This document shows, in pieces, positions 6,651-15,742 of a stretch of DNA of 33,560 nucleotides. The stretch's first letter is position 1, and each line of letters starts with the position of its first letter. Source of the stretch: Lachnospiraceae bacterium (lineage in GTDB: Bacteria; Bacillota; Clostridia; Lachnospirales; Lachnospiraceae); contig JAGADU010000034.1 in assembly GCA_017613435.1 (NCBI GenBank), forward strand, positions 1-33,560, given 5' to 3'. Both the position numbers and the translations under genes were made by a program. The notes below the pieces were generated by a model. It was not told the DNA's origin, did no database searches, and saw only the letters and a list, made by a program, of their open reading frames with translations.

Positions 6651-7190
6651 ATGGAAATTTTAACGATATTACAAAATAAAAACATACAATTTGATAAAGG
6701 TCTTTCCGAAGAAGAATTAAAAGAAATCGAAGGGATTTATGATATTGTTTTTCCGAAATCATTGAGGGATTTTTTAATGAGTGCCTTACCGGTTTCGCGC
6801 GGATTTTATAATTGGAGGGACAAATCAAACGAAAACGTCTCTCTCACAAAGGATATTATGAGCTCGGATATAAAATGGATAAAAGAACATGCAAAAGAAG
6901 CTTACTGCTCTGACTTTACGCATGAGAATCCTAAAAGTCCCGAAGAAATAAGGGAATATGTTTTAAGCATTATTGACGATGCTCCCAAAATAATTCCGAT
7001 ATACGGTCACAGATTCATACCGATGGGAGTGTCCGACAATCCTCCGGTTATTTCCGTTTGCGGATGCGACGTGATTTATTACGGTGCAAATCTGGAAGAT
7101 TATTTTCAAATTGAATTCGGGAATAAAAAACAATCCGAAATCGATTTTTCAAATATACAAAAAATTCCTTTTTGGACGGACATAATGTAA
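6651..7190 (+). CDS. SMI1/KNR4 (SUKH superfamily) protein
   Basis: A 179-residue protein with the SUKH-1 pattern: an N-terminal helix GLSEEELKEIEGIYDIVFPKSLRDFL, a tryptophan-containing F-Y-N-W-R-D strand, a central I-I-P-I-Y-G-H-R-F-I-P strand, and a C-terminal G-C-D-V-I-Y-Y-G-A-N-L-E-D-Y-F strand. SUKH proteins often act as immunity proteins against polymorphic or contact-dependent toxins, but many housekeeping or orphan copies exist. No toxin gene is next to it: dcd lies 9 bases upstream, and the downstream side is a terminator then converging genes. No Shine-Dalgarno is visible before ATG, so translation may depend on dcd. Fold assignment is good; an immunity role is inference only. Confidence 0.82.
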   Translation: MEILTILQNKNIQFDKGLSEEELKEIEGIYDIVFPKSLRDFLMSALPVSRGFYNWRDKSNENVSLTKDIMSSDIKWIKEHAKEAYCSDFTHENPKSPEEIREYVLSIIDDAPKIIPIYGHRFIPMGVSDNPPVISVCGCDVIYYGANLEDYFQIEFGNKKQSEIDFSNIQKIPFWTDIM

Positions 7191-7261
7191 AAGTATAATT
7201 TATTCCTGAAATCGGAAAAAAACAGAACCCCAAACACGGCAAAAACATAATCTTAAAGAAT

Positions 7262-7300
7262 AAAAAACCCGAAGTGAAATCACTCCGGGTTTTTGTTTTT
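7262..7300. terminator. Bidirectional intrinsic terminator between converging genes
   Basis: A-rich strand plus CCCG (to 7271), inner stem AGTG/CACT around loop AAAT, then CGGGTTTTT. The stem is flanked by an A-run on the left and a T-run (TTTTTGTTTTT) on the right, so it can end the SUKH transcript (+) and the hydrogenase-receptor transcript (-). There is one mismatch (A7272-C7285). Confidence 0.88.
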
Positions 7301-7323
7301 AATCGGATTATTTGTTTGATTGA

Positions 7324-9285
7324 TTATTTGGTTTTGCTGCTTTCAACCAAAACTTCGAGTTCTTTGCTTACGATTTCGATGATTTCGGAAATCATGTCTG
7401 CCGAAGCCGAAATTTCTTTTGTCGAAGAAGCAAGATTGTGGATTCTGCTGTTAACGTTTTCAACACTCGAAATAAGATCTCTTGATTCGGTATCGATCAA
7501 ATCCACCGCCTGTTTGATATTTGTATTTGCGTTTCCGCTGTTTTCGGCGGTAATCTTTGAGTCTGCTGCCAAATTGTTGATTTCGCTTGCAACTACAGCA
7601 AAGCCGCGGCCCGCTTCTCCGGCTCTGGCTGCTTCAATGGAAGCGTTAAGTGCCAAAAGATTGGTTTGATTTGCAATATCCACAACGCGAAGATTGTTTT
7701 CGGTCAATTCCGAAAGGTATTCGGAAATATGTTCGATCGATTCGTTGAGCGTATTACAGAAATCGGATACATTACCCATCTCTTCGGAGATTACCGAACT
7801 TTCGTCGGCACTGTTCGAGTTACCCGCAAGCATCGTTTTAATGGATTCGCGAAGGGTATTGAATCTGGCATTTATGTCTCCGATTGTCGAGAGAATCTCG
7901 CTTCGCTGCTTATCAAGCAATTCCTGCTCGTGTTCTACGAGATCCTGAGCTTCCTGTTTTTCAAGTTCAACCAAATCCTTGAGGTAATGAACGCAGTTGG
8001 AATTGTGGTTGAAATTGTTGTAGATGGCGATTGCCATTTCGCGGCAGGTATCGTAACCGCAGCTCGAACAGTTAACCTTACGCGATTCTTCCGTTGTTTT
8101 GTACATCGAATTGAAAATACGGTCGAGTTCGATTTCGGAAGGGATTTTGTATGCACCGAGATTCGAACGGTTGGTGTATTTTCTTATATAATCGTTAAGA
8201 TTCAGGTTGGCAAACTGTTTGTTCAATGCCGCAAGGCGTTTCTGAGGAGTCGAATTTCTCGACCATGCGCTCTTTGAGGTATTCTTCTTTACGCTTTCCT
8301 GAATGTCGTGAATATTGTATAAAGGTTGGTCGTCTCCCGAAACAACAGGATCGGTACCGGTTCCCGCGATACATCCGTTCTCACAGTTTAAGGCATCGAT
8401 GAAGAGGAAAGGAGTTTTGTTTCCTTTAATCTTGTCGGCATTTGCTTTGAGGAAATGATACATGCGCTTTTCGCCTTCAATCTGGCGGATGAAAACATCG
8501 TTTCCGAGCAGCCAGTAAACATTTTCCTTAAGACCGCCGGGCATCGGGTAAATCGAACCGAGTCCGTATTCGATTTCGTCTTTTAAGGGCGCACCCATAA
8601 GATTGTGTTCGCGAACGTATTTCATCAAATGATCGAAAGTTACGTTGTAGCTAACATAGCCGCCGGTATTGGGATCGTCGATTTCGAGCTTCTTTGAAAT
8701 ACAGGGACTGATGAAAGCAAATTTATCCGTAATATGAAGTTCTTTTCTTGCATAAATGGCCGAACATAAAAGAGGGCTTTGTACGGGGAAAAGTTTGGGC
8801 AGAACTTCGGGAAGATATCTTTCGATATATCCTACAACCGCAGGACAGGGTTGTGAGATTCCGCCGTAAAAATTGTTTTTCAAAATGTAGTTGATATACG
8901 CCCAGGTACAAATGTCCGCACCGAAAGAGACATTGATCATACGATTGGCGCCGAGTTTGCGAAGACCACCGAGAACACGTTCGTATTCTTTGGGATAATC
9001 CGCACGAAATGCAGGTGCAATAAGGAGTGAAATTTTTTCGCCGCGTCTCAAATCCTCGAAGAATCTTTCGGTATCGTCGCGATATTCCCTTGCGCCGTGT
9101 TCGCATGCGTCAAAGCAGGCTGCGCATGCAATACATCTGGAACCGTTTACTTCAATGCGGGAGTTTCCGTGCTCGTCGGGTTCTGTCGAGATACAGGCTC
9201 CCATACAGGAACACGCACGAATACATCTGTTACAACCCACGCATTTTTCGGTTGTGTATACCAAGGATTGCAATGAATTTGACAT
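7324..9285 (-). CDS. Sensory [FeFe]-hydrogenase fused to a chemoreceptor signalling domain
   Basis: A 653-residue soluble fusion. Residues 15-61 hold two ferredoxin 4Fe-4S motifs (C15/18/21/25 and C51/54/57/61). Residues about 85-350 are an [FeFe]-hydrogenase H-domain: L1 SQPCPA (C147), L2 SPCISKKLE (C195, K198, E201), L3 NCENGC (C301, C305). All four H-cluster ligand cysteines are thus present, but the canonical T-S-C-C-P is S-Q-P-C-P, so the proton-relay cysteine is proline. A further Fe-S module (C406, C409, C414, C431; C-G-Y-x-x-C type) leads through a coiled coil to an MCP signalling domain with the hairpin tip [20 protein letters not shown] at 538-557. No membrane helix or HAMP is seen, so it is a cytoplasmic receptor. 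This architecture fits putatively chemotactic sensory [FeFe] hydrogenases (group C). Last gene after trmB and ycxB-like; likely input is H2 or redox state. Confidence 0.9.
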   Translation of the reverse strand: MSNSLQSLVYTTEKCVGCNRCIRACSCMGACISTEPDEHGNSRIEVNGSRCIACAACFDACEHGAREYRDDTERFFEDLRRGEKISLLIAPAFRADYPKEYERVLGGLRKLGANRMINVSFGADICTWAYINYILKNNFYGGISQPCPAVVGYIERYLPEVLPKLFPVQSPLLCSAIYARKELHITDKFAFISPCISKKLEIDDPNTGGYVSYNVTFDHLMKYVREHNLMGAPLKDEIEYGLGSIYPMPGGLKENVYWLLGNDVFIRQIEGEKRMYHFLKANADKIKGNKTPFLFIDALNCENGCIAGTGTDPVVSGDDQPLYNIHDIQESVKKNTSKSAWSRNSTPQKRLAALNKQFANLNLNDYIRKYTNRSNLGAYKIPSEIELDRIFNSMYKTTEESRKVNCSSCGYDTCREMAIAIYNNFNHNSNCVHYLKDLVELEKQEAQDLVEHEQELLDKQRSEILSTIGDINARFNTLRESIKTMLAGNSNSADESSVISEEMGNVSDFCNTLNESIEHISEYLSELTENNLRVVDIANQTNLLALNASIEAARAGEAGRGFAVVASEINNLAADSKITAENSGNANTNIKQAVDLIDTESRDLISSVENVNSRIHNLASSTKEISASADMISEIIEIVSKELEVLVESSKTK

Positions 9286-9331
9286 ACTGATTTCCTTTCA
9301 CTGAATAATATTTGTACAATGATTTTATAAT

Positions 9332-9874
9332 CTATTTTGTTCCTTTGCAAATCAAATTGTAAAATTTGTTGAGTTCTTCCGAAGAAAACGCTTTTTTGTC
9401 CACAACCTGACCGTGCATAATCATTCCTTTTGCCGAAACGGAGAGAATGCACATATCATCAAGGTCGATAATATCGGTAATCTGACCGTAAAAAAAGTCG
9501 TAATTGCTCTTCGGTCCGCACACCCTGAAAAATTTGGGATAGAAAATCAAATGCATCTCGACCGGGGTGCCGTAATGAAGAGTCATCTGGCTGTATGAAA
9601 CCATTGCCTGATAAAGATATCCGAACCAGGACATAAAGAAAACATAGAGTCCGAGCAAGATAAAAATCGCAAAAGGGATGGGAAGTCGGAGAAAAACGAA
9701 TACAAACCCGACGGCAAACAGCAGGATAGAAACGATAAAAGTGGTCCTCTGCCATTTGGAATGATATCTTCCGTAAGTGACCTTCGCATATTTGCAGTTC
9801 ATCGATCTGGTCAGTATGAAATTTTTATCGAGAATCGGAATCAAGTCCGGATTAACGGAATCGGAACGGTTCAT
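9332..9874 (-). CDS. YcxB-like membrane protein
   Basis: A 180-residue protein. Two adjacent membrane helices span about residues 44-64 and 68-90 (FIVSILLFAVGFVFVFL and FAIFILLGLYVFFMSWFGYL). They are followed by a beta-rich cytoplasmic domain reading TPVEMHLIFYPKFF, then Y-D-F-F-Y-G-Q-I-T-D-I-I and a closing D-K-K-A-F-S-S-E-E-L-N. This helix pair plus PH-like strand pattern is that of the YcxB-like family, whose function is unknown. It is 20 bases downstream of trmB and 46 bases upstream of the hydrogenase-receptor gene on the same strand, so the three may share a transcript. Whether it is functionally tied to the receptor is not shown. Confidence 0.75.
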   Translation of the reverse strand: MNRSDSVNPDLIPILDKNFILTRSMNCKYAKVTYGRYHSKWQRTTFIVSILLFAVGFVFVFLRLPIPFAIFILLGLYVFFMSWFGYLYQAMVSYSQMTLHYGTPVEMHLIFYPKFFRVCGPKSNYDFFYGQITDIIDLDDMCILSVSAKGMIMHGQVVDKKAFSSEELNKFYNLICKGTK

Positions 9875-9894
9875 AAAAGCGCTTTTCCAATAAA

Positions 9895-10536
9895 TTAAGG
9901 TTTTTGAATAATGTATTTGTTTATGGGATTTCCCATGGCTGAAAATTTCTCTTCGTACTCGGTCATGACATTTCCTTCTGAAAGGACGTCGTCGTTATGA
10001 AGGTCTCTTGTAAAAGAAAGCATCTTCCAGCCTGCCGCCTCGACTTCCTCAAGCGCAAAATCAAACAGATCGTTATTGTCGGTTTTAAATTCAATAAGCC
10101 CGCCGTCTTTTAAAATCTTTTTATATCTTTCGAGAAACTGTCTGCTTTCGAGTCTTCTTTTCGCATGACGGTCCTTTGGCCAGGGGTCCGAAAAATTAAG
10201 ATAGATTCTGTCGATTTCTTTGTCCTGAAATACCTCGGTAATATCTTCGGCATCCATTCGGATAAATATTAGGTTATCGAGCGGATTTTCTTCCATTTTT
10301 TGAATCGCACGAAGAAGAACGGAAGAATATTTTTCTATGCCGATGTAGTTTATGTCGGGGTTTTGGCTCGCCAGGTCATATATAAAGCGACCCTTTCCCA
10401 TGCCTATTTCAATTCGAATCGGATTGTCGTTTGAAAAACAATCGCGGATTTTCCCCTTTTTTTCGGTTTCGTCGTGAATTACAAAATTGCTTTGCGCAAT
10501 GTATTCTTTTGAACCCGGAACGTTTTTAAGTCTCAT
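9895..10536 (-). CDS. trmB: tRNA (guanine-N7)-methyltransferase
   Basis: A 213-residue SAM-dependent enzyme methylating G46 of tRNA. It has the TrmB SAM site EIGMGKGRF at 43-51, the acidic I-G-I-E-K strand after it, and the signature NFSDPWPKDRHAKRRL in the middle, followed by F-K-T-D-N-N-D-L-F. Length matches the family. AAAGGAAA lies shortly before ATG on the minus strand. A TATAAT -10 box lies about 30 bases upstream. It leads the minus-strand unit trmB, ycxB-like, hydrogenase-receptor. Identification is secure. Confidence 0.96.
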   Translation of the reverse strand: MRLKNVPGSKEYIAQSNFVIHDETEKKGKIRDCFSNDNPIRIEIGMGKGRFIYDLASQNPDINYIGIEKYSSVLLRAIQKMEENPLDNLIFIRMDAEDITEVFQDKEIDRIYLNFSDPWPKDRHAKRRLESRQFLERYKKILKDGGLIEFKTDNNDLFDFALEEVEAAGWKMLSFTRDLHNDDVLSEGNVMTEYEEKFSAMGNPINKYIIQKP

Positions 10537-10567
10537 GTCTTTTCCTTTATATTTTTTAAGTAAAAGT

Positions 10568-10596
10568 ATTATATACCATTTATGACAAAATTGGAA
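10568..10596 (-). promoter_or_regulatory. Candidate trmB promoter
   Basis: On the minus strand a perfect TATAAT (complement of 10568-10573) has a poor -35 (TTCCAA, complement of 10591-10596) at 17-base spacing. The -10 is convincing; the -35 is not. Confidence 0.5.
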
Positions 10597-10718
10597 AAGA
10601 TTTTACAATTTTCAATATCTTTCGGACTCAAAAAATTCAAAAAAATGAATGATTTATGAATGATTGTTTAACAAAAAGAAAAAGATTTGTAAGAAGTGCG
10701 TGAAACGGGGCGGAAACC

Positions 10719-10747
10719 TTGACGGAGACTGCATCAGTTGATAATAT
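10719..10747 (+). promoter_or_regulatory. SigA-type promoter for the DUF2339-like gene
   Basis: TTGACG (10719-10724), 17-base spacer, TATA-like TAATAT (10742-10747). Predicted start is near 10754, giving a leader of about 35 bases; AGAGGG (10778-10783) serves as Shine-Dalgarno before the ATG at 10790. Confidence 0.75.
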
Positions 10748-10789
10748 TTCATATGGGTAACAGTAACGCTTAATGCAGAAGAGGGCAAA

Positions 10790-13700
10790 ATGAACAATTT
10801 AAAACTTGACGAACTTGAAAAACGCGTAAGAGCCGAACGTGACGAATTAGACAAACTTGTGGCTCTTTACGACGCAAACGAAGACGCTTTAGTACAAAAC
10901 AAACTCAAATATCTCGAATCGGAAATCGAGTATTTGAGCAGAAGAGTTAAACTCTTAAACGAGTTTACTCTGAAAAAACCGGGCGTCGAAGAAGAACGCG
11001 TATCATTTTTAAATAAAGAAGTCGCTTTGGGAACGGCAGTTTTAGGTAATAAAACAGCGGATGTCAAAGATGAAACCGCGGTCAAGGAAGATATTATTAA
11101 AAACGGCGCGGAAGCAGTCAAAGAAACTGCAGACAAAGCAGTTGAAGAAGTTACGGCAAGCGAAGAGGTTATCAAAGACAGCGCAACCGCCGAAACCGTT
11201 GTCAAAGACAGCGCAACCGCCGAAACCGTTATCAAAGACAGCGCAACCGCCGAAACCGTTATCGAAGACAGCGCAACCGCTGAAACCGTTATCGAAGACA
11301 GCGCAACCATCGAAACCGTTATTGAAGACAGCGCAACCATCGAAGCAGCAGTCAATACCGTATCCAAAGACGAAACAGTTTCGGCAGCAGGCAAAGAAGC
11401 CGAAAACAAGGATTCAAAGAATGCTTACGAATCCGATGAATTGCCGGATGTCGTTACGGCTATCGAAGATCCCGAATACAATCATTCCGAAAAAACAGTT
11501 GATACGGAACATAACGGTCCGGTTAAAGTCTGGGTCAGAGAAGGAAGTGTTTCCGTTAAAGAAACCAAGCCCCAGGATGCTTCGGATAAAGTTGATGCCG
11601 TAAAGAGCATTCTTGATGAAGTATCCGGCAATAAGGTTGAAACTCCCGATAAGATTAAAGAAGAATCCGCGCCCAAAGCACCCGTTATCGAGACTTCCAA
11701 GGCAGCGGAAGAAGACATTGAGAAGAGTGCTCAAACGCCCGTGGCAAAGACGGTTGAAAATACTGTTAAGGCCGAAGATTATGAGGTCGAAGAGCCTTTT
11801 GAAATAAAGAAAATTCCCGAGAAAGTTATCAAGTCCGAAAAGAAGAAAAAAGCTTCTCTTGAAAACAAAATCGGTCTTTGGGTTATGCCCATCATGGCAG
11901 CAACTCTTATTTTTATAAGTGTTATTCTTTTAGCCAGTGCACTCCCCGAACAAATAGGAAATGCAATAAAACAGGTAACCATGGTTATAGCCGGATTTTC
12001 GTTTGCCGGCATAGGTATCTTTTTAAAGAGGAAGAAAAAAGGCGGAGCATTCGGACAGGTACTCATGGCCATCGGTGCCGGAGAATTGTTTGTTTCGCTT
12101 GTGGTAATCCGCTTTGTATTTGCGTCGATTAACGACTTATGGCTCTTTATCCTGATTTTCATATGGTCCGCGGCCCTGGTTGTTTTGAAGCGATTCTCGA
12201 GTATCCTTTTCCAGATTATCGGAGAAATCGGCGTGGCGACGGCGGTTATTTTCGGTACATGTTATTCATTGTCGATGGGTAATCATGTCGGACTTTACGT
12301 GGTTGCGGCATTTTATACCTTCGGCGCGATAGTATATTATTTCCTTTTCAAATTCCGCGGCGAAATGCCCAATGTAATTATTTACCATGCTTTCAACATT
12401 GTAAAACTTGTGACGTTATCCATAGGAATTCTGCTTGCGACAAAGAATCCTTTTGTTGCAATCGGCATAATCGGTTTATTTGCCTCAGCTTCAGGTTTCC
12501 TCGGAGCGGTGGATGTTATATTTGCGTTCAGAAGCGAATCCGTTCTCGATAAGATAATGGGACCGCTTTGCGTATTCTTCTATTCGATTCAGATTTTCTT
12601 TACATCAATCTTTTCAATGATGTATATAGAACTTTTTGCCAAGGGATGTGACGAGACTGCATTCTCAGACGGATTGTTAAGCGTATACAGAGCAATCGGC
12701 GATTCAAGATGGCTGATGATTACAATAAGCTGTATTTTCATTTTGATTCTCATGCTTTTTGTCGAATACGTCTGGACGGAATCGGATGTCAAATATTACA
12801 TGGAAAGTCTTTTTGCTTTCACATTGATCGTTTCCCTGATTCTTTCGCATCCGACATTCAAATTCGGCTTTATCGTCATGATGATCCTCATGACGGTGCT
12901 CGGATATTTAAGAAAGAATCATGTTCTGAAAATAACGGCACTGCTTTTCTATATAGGATATGCATTCCTTCCCGACGAAACGGTGTTCAGAATCGCAGTC
13001 GGACTCGTAATGGCAGCAGTCTGGATTATCCTTCTTTACAGAAGCAAAAAACAGTATTTCTTCGCATACAAAGTCAGCGTGTATTTCTCGCTGATCCTGT
13101 ATTCGATTACCGTATCGTTCTCGTCGCTGGGAGAAAGCAGCATTTACGGAATCAGCTGGGTGGTTGTTATCGCATTCGTAGCTCTTTTGGATATTGTGGC
13201 GATGTTCTCGAATCTGTCCAAAAATACGGAAAAAGAATCGGATTTCGCATACATTCCGGAATTGCTGAATATTATTATCACAGGCGGCGCGCTCATTCTT
13301 TCGATGAGTATTAAACGTCAGGACGGTGAAATCGGTTTTATTCCTCTCCTGATTGCATTCGTTTTGATAATCATTTCCTTATTCAGGGGCTATTTACAGG
13401 ACAGAATAATTTGCAGAATCAATTCGGTTCTGTCACTTGCCGTCGGAACGGTTACGATAAGCGCATTTGAATATTCCGCATTCTGGTTCGCCTCGATTTC
13501 GATTGCGGTTGCACTTGCGCTTATGTACATAAAAAAGGAAAAATACACATTTGTCGAAAAATTTGTTTATTTCCTTTTAACTCTCGTATATGTCGGAGAC
13601 TGCGTATATTATTTCAGGGAATCGCTCGATTTTTCACAAATCTGCATTATATCCGTTTGGCTTATCGCGGCTACGGTTATTACTTACATATTTAAATTTA

Positions 13701-15721
13701 CGCCCCTTGCAAAAGACGGCGAACGGGTCAAAGATGATTTCGAATGGGTTACTTTTGTAACACATGCGGCAATAGTGCTTACGTCAATGGCGGTTGTTTC
13801 GATTGCGGATACCGAGGATTCGATGATATATGTTCCGTTCGCAATTATGTCGATAATCACTCTGGTATGGCTTATTCACGGATTTATTGTCGGCAAAAAC
13901 AAAGAAAAGATTGCGGTGCTTGCTGTTCTTTTCCTCGCAATGCTCAACTGTTTCGAATTAAAAATTCCTTATACGGTATTCGAAATTGCGATTGCCGCTT
14001 TGTACCTTGTATTTTTATATATCAAAAAAGAATCCTATAAGGTTGTTTACAAAGGAATTATTTATTTCCAGCTTCTTGTTAACTGCGTTATTGTTCCGAT
14101 TCTTTTTGAAACATCGTTTGAGGATGTGAAATATGTGGGCGTTCAGGGAGTGATACTTATTGCCTTGATGTTCATATCCCTCCTCTTTAAATTCACGGGT
14201 CTTTCGAAGAATCCGAAGGACAATACCGTGGATACATCGTATATTACTTTTGTTTCCGATGCGGTAACTTTGGTATATTCGATGATTCTCATAGTTCTGC
14301 TGATGGAGAGCGGCAATTATGTTCCGACCGCGGTTCTCGCCATTATGATCTGCATATGGCTGATTCACGGTTTTGCGGCTCAAAGGTATTTGTACAAAAT
14401 CGCATTCATCGTATCGATGTTTACGGTTTCGTGTATCTCGTGGGCATTTGTTCCCACCCTTTACACAGTCATAACGACGACCTTGACAATCATATTCTTT
14501 ATCTTTCTTTATACAAACGAAAATGCTTATTCGATTTGGTATAAATTACCGGTTTATGCGCTTGCGCTTTTAAATGCCGTAATCTGTCCCGCTCTTTATT
14601 ACGAGACACTTGGCAAAATCGAAGGATTGGGAGTTGTAAGAATAATGCTCGTTGCATTGCTTATAATTAACGTATTGTTCAAATATTCAATTCTTTCGAA
14701 AAATCCGGATACCGAGGAAGAGGATTTCCATTTCGCAACATTCGTTTCGTTCGGCCTCATTGATATATTCGCGCTCGTTTTGACAGTTTATTACAACAAA
14801 ACGGATTTGGCGAACTTTATTCCGAGCGCGATATTCTTTATTGTCCTTATGATCTGGGTAATAGACGGATTCTTAAAGGAAAGATTAACGGAAAAAATTG
14901 CTTCTTTGGCAGCGGCATTTTTTGCGGTTTTCTTTGCAACCTTCTTCATCCCCGGATTATATTCGATAATGGTTGTGATTTTTACGGCTGTTTACTTATT
15001 CTTCCTTTACAGGGCAGAGGAAAGCTATTCGTTCACGTTTAAGTGGATAATTTATACATTTGCCATGCTCAATTCGTTCGTATGTCCGATTATTTGCAGG
15101 GAATTCCTCGAGCAAAATCCTGTGTTTGTTACTTTAAATGTGATTTTATTGGCAACTTTTTTGGTAAATACGGCTTTCAGATTTACGCCGATTGCGAAAA
15201 ATCCCGAAAGCGAAGAGAAGGATATGGATTTAATTACGTTTACAGTATGCCAGATCCTTGTGCTGTTGGGACTGATATTTACCGCAATTCTTAAAGCACC
15301 CGCGGATATTCTTACCGGAACCTTGACACTTATTCTGGTTCCCATGGGATCCGCATGGTTCTGGACGGAGGAAGACGACAAAGCATGGTGCATTGCAGGA
15401 AGATATTTTGCGGTTACCGAATATTTATTCGTTCCGTTCTTCCTTTGCTATGCAATGTCCGCACCCGCATATGTTTCGAGTATCGTCGGAATCGTTCTTG
15501 CCGTAGGATGCATTGTTCTCGGATTCGTAACGAAGATGAAGGGCGTACGTATTTACGGACTTTTGGTTTCGATGATAATGATATTTAAGCTGGCGCTTGT
15601 CGATTTCGAAAAATCATCGCTTTTGGCTTATGCGTTAAGCTTCTTCATTGCAGGTGTCGCATGCCTCATCATAAGTATGCTGTATTACTTTGTAAATGCC
15701 GCCGTGGCAGAAAAAGAATAA
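10790..15721 (+). CDS. Giant DUF2339-like polytopic membrane protein
   Basis: 1643 residues. Residues 1-62 form a coiled coil; 63-355 are acidic, low-complexity and probably cytoplasmic, with a 10-residue repeat (D-S-A-T-A-E-T-V-I-K type) at 130-189. From about 358 (NKIGLWVMPIMAATLIFISV) to the end it is almost all membrane helices. The N-terminal coiled coil, the first helices and the ending (R-I-Y-G-L-L-V-S-M-I-M-I-F-K-L-A-L-V-D) resemble DUF2339 proteins, but those are usually 600-1100 residues. The extra length is explained by a repeating unit of about 165 residues whose signature F-K-F-T-x-L-S-K-N-P recurs at 805, 969, 1134, 1298 and 1464. Function is unknown. A D,D-carboxypeptidase gene starts 21 bases after its stop, so an envelope role is plausible but inferred. 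Confidence 0.8.
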   Translation: MNNLKLDELEKRVRAERDELDKLVALYDANEDALVQNKLKYLESEIEYLSRRVKLLNEFTLKKPGVEEERVSFLNKEVALGTAVLGNKTADVKDETAVKEDIIKNGAEAVKETADKAVEEVTASEEVIKDSATAETVVKDSATAETVIKDSATAETVIEDSATAETVIEDSATIETVIEDSATIEAAVNTVSKDETVSAAGKEAENKDSKNAYESDELPDVVTAIEDPEYNHSEKTVDTEHNGPVKVWVREGSVSVKETKPQDASDKVDAVKSILDEVSGNKVETPDKIKEESAPKAPVIETSKAAEEDIEKSAQTPVAKTVENTVKAEDYEVEEPFEIKKIPEKVIKSEKKKKASLENKIGLWVMPIMAATLIFISVILLASALPEQIGNAIKQVTMVIAGFSFAGIGIFLKRKKKGGAFGQVLMAIGAGELFVSLVVIRFVFASINDLWLFILIFIWSAALVVLKRFSSILFQIIGEIGVATAVIFGTCYSLSMGNHVGLYVVAAFYTFGAIVYYFLFKFRGEMPNVIIYHAFNIVKLVTLSIGILLATKNPFVAIGIIGLFASASGFLGAVDVIFAFRSESVLDKIMGPLCVFFYSIQIFFTSIFSMMYIELFAKGCDETAFSDGLLSVYRAIGDSRWLMITISCIFILILMLFVEYVWTESDVKYYMESLFAFTLIVSLILSHPTFKFGFIVMMILMTVLGYLRKNHVLKITALLFYIGYAFLPDETVFRIAVGLVMAAVWIILLYRSKKQYFFAYKVSVYFSLILYSITVSFSSLGESSIYGISWVVVIAFVALLDIVAMFSNLSKNTEKESDFAYIPELLNIIITGGALILSMSIKRQDGEIGFIPLLIAFVLIIISLFRGYLQDRIICRINSVLSLAVGTVTISAFEYSAFWFASISIAVALALMYIKKEKYTFVEKFVYFLLTLVYVGDCVYYFRESLDFSQICIISVWLIAATVITYIFKFTPLAKDGERVKDDFEWVTFVTHAAIVLTSMAVVSIADTEDSMIYVPFAIMSIITLVWLIHGFIVGKNKEKIAVLAVLFLAMLNCFELKIPYTVFEIAIAALYLVFLYIKKESYKVVYKGIIYFQLLVNCVIVPILFETSFEDVKYVGVQGVILIALMFISLLFKFTGLSKNPKDNTVDTSYITFVSDAVTLVYSMILIVLLMESGNYVPTAVLAIMICIWLIHGFAAQRYLYKIAFIVSMFTVSCISWAFVPTLYTVITTTLTIIFFIFLYTNENAYSIWYKLPVYALALLNAVICPALYYETLGKIEGLGVVRIMLVALLIINVLFKYSILSKNPDTEEEDFHFATFVSFGLIDIFALVLTVYYNKTDLANFIPSAIFFIVLMIWVIDGFLKERLTEKIASLAAAFFAVFFATFFIPGLYSIMVVIFTAVYLFFLYRAEESYSFTFKWIIYTFAMLNSFVCPIICREFLEQNPVFVTLNVILLATFLVNTAFRFTPIAKNPESEEKDMDLITFTVCQILVLLGLIFTAILKAPADILTGTLTLILVPMGSAWFWTEEDDKAWCIAGRYFAVTEYLFVPFFLCYAMSAPAYVSSIVGIVLAVGCIVLGFVTKMKGVRIYGLLVSMIMIFKLALVDFEKSSLLAYALSFFIAGVACLIISMLYYFVNAAVAEKE
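11177..11356 (+). repeat. Six tandem 30-bp repeats inside the DUF2339-like gene
   Basis: Six in-frame 30-base units beginning GACAGCGCAACC start at 11177, 11207, 11237, 11267, 11297 and 11327. The first four differ at one or two positions; the fifth and sixth diverge progressively. They encode D-S-A-T-(A/I)-E-(T/A)-(V/A)-(V/I)-(K/E/N). The unit is a multiple of three, so copy-number change would keep the frame. Confidence 0.92.
13202..15178 (+). repeat. Tandem ~165-residue membrane modules in the DUF2339-like protein
   Basis: Protein-level repeats: a cytoplasmic-loop signature (M-F-S-N-L-S-K-N-T, K-F-T-P-L-A-K-D, K-F-T-G-L-S-K-N-P, K-Y-S-I-L-S-K-N-P, R-F-T-P-I-A-K-N-P) recurs at residues 805, 969, 1134, 1298 and 1464, giving periods of 164, 165, 164 and 166. 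Each unit also has W-L-I-H-G-F-like and L-Y-x-K-x-E-x-Y segments in the same order. DNA identity between units is low, so the duplication is old. Confidence 0.8.
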
Positions 15722-15742
15722 TTATTTGAAACGGGAATTCAA

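Noticed and set aside
7666-8277. Plus-strand 203-codon frame inside the hydrogenase-receptor gene
   Set aside because: Opposite the FeS/MCP-coding part; composition mirrors the sense codons and no domain is recognisable.
11177-11356. CRISPR-like array
   Set aside because: The 30-base units are contiguous with no spacers and are in frame within a coding region.
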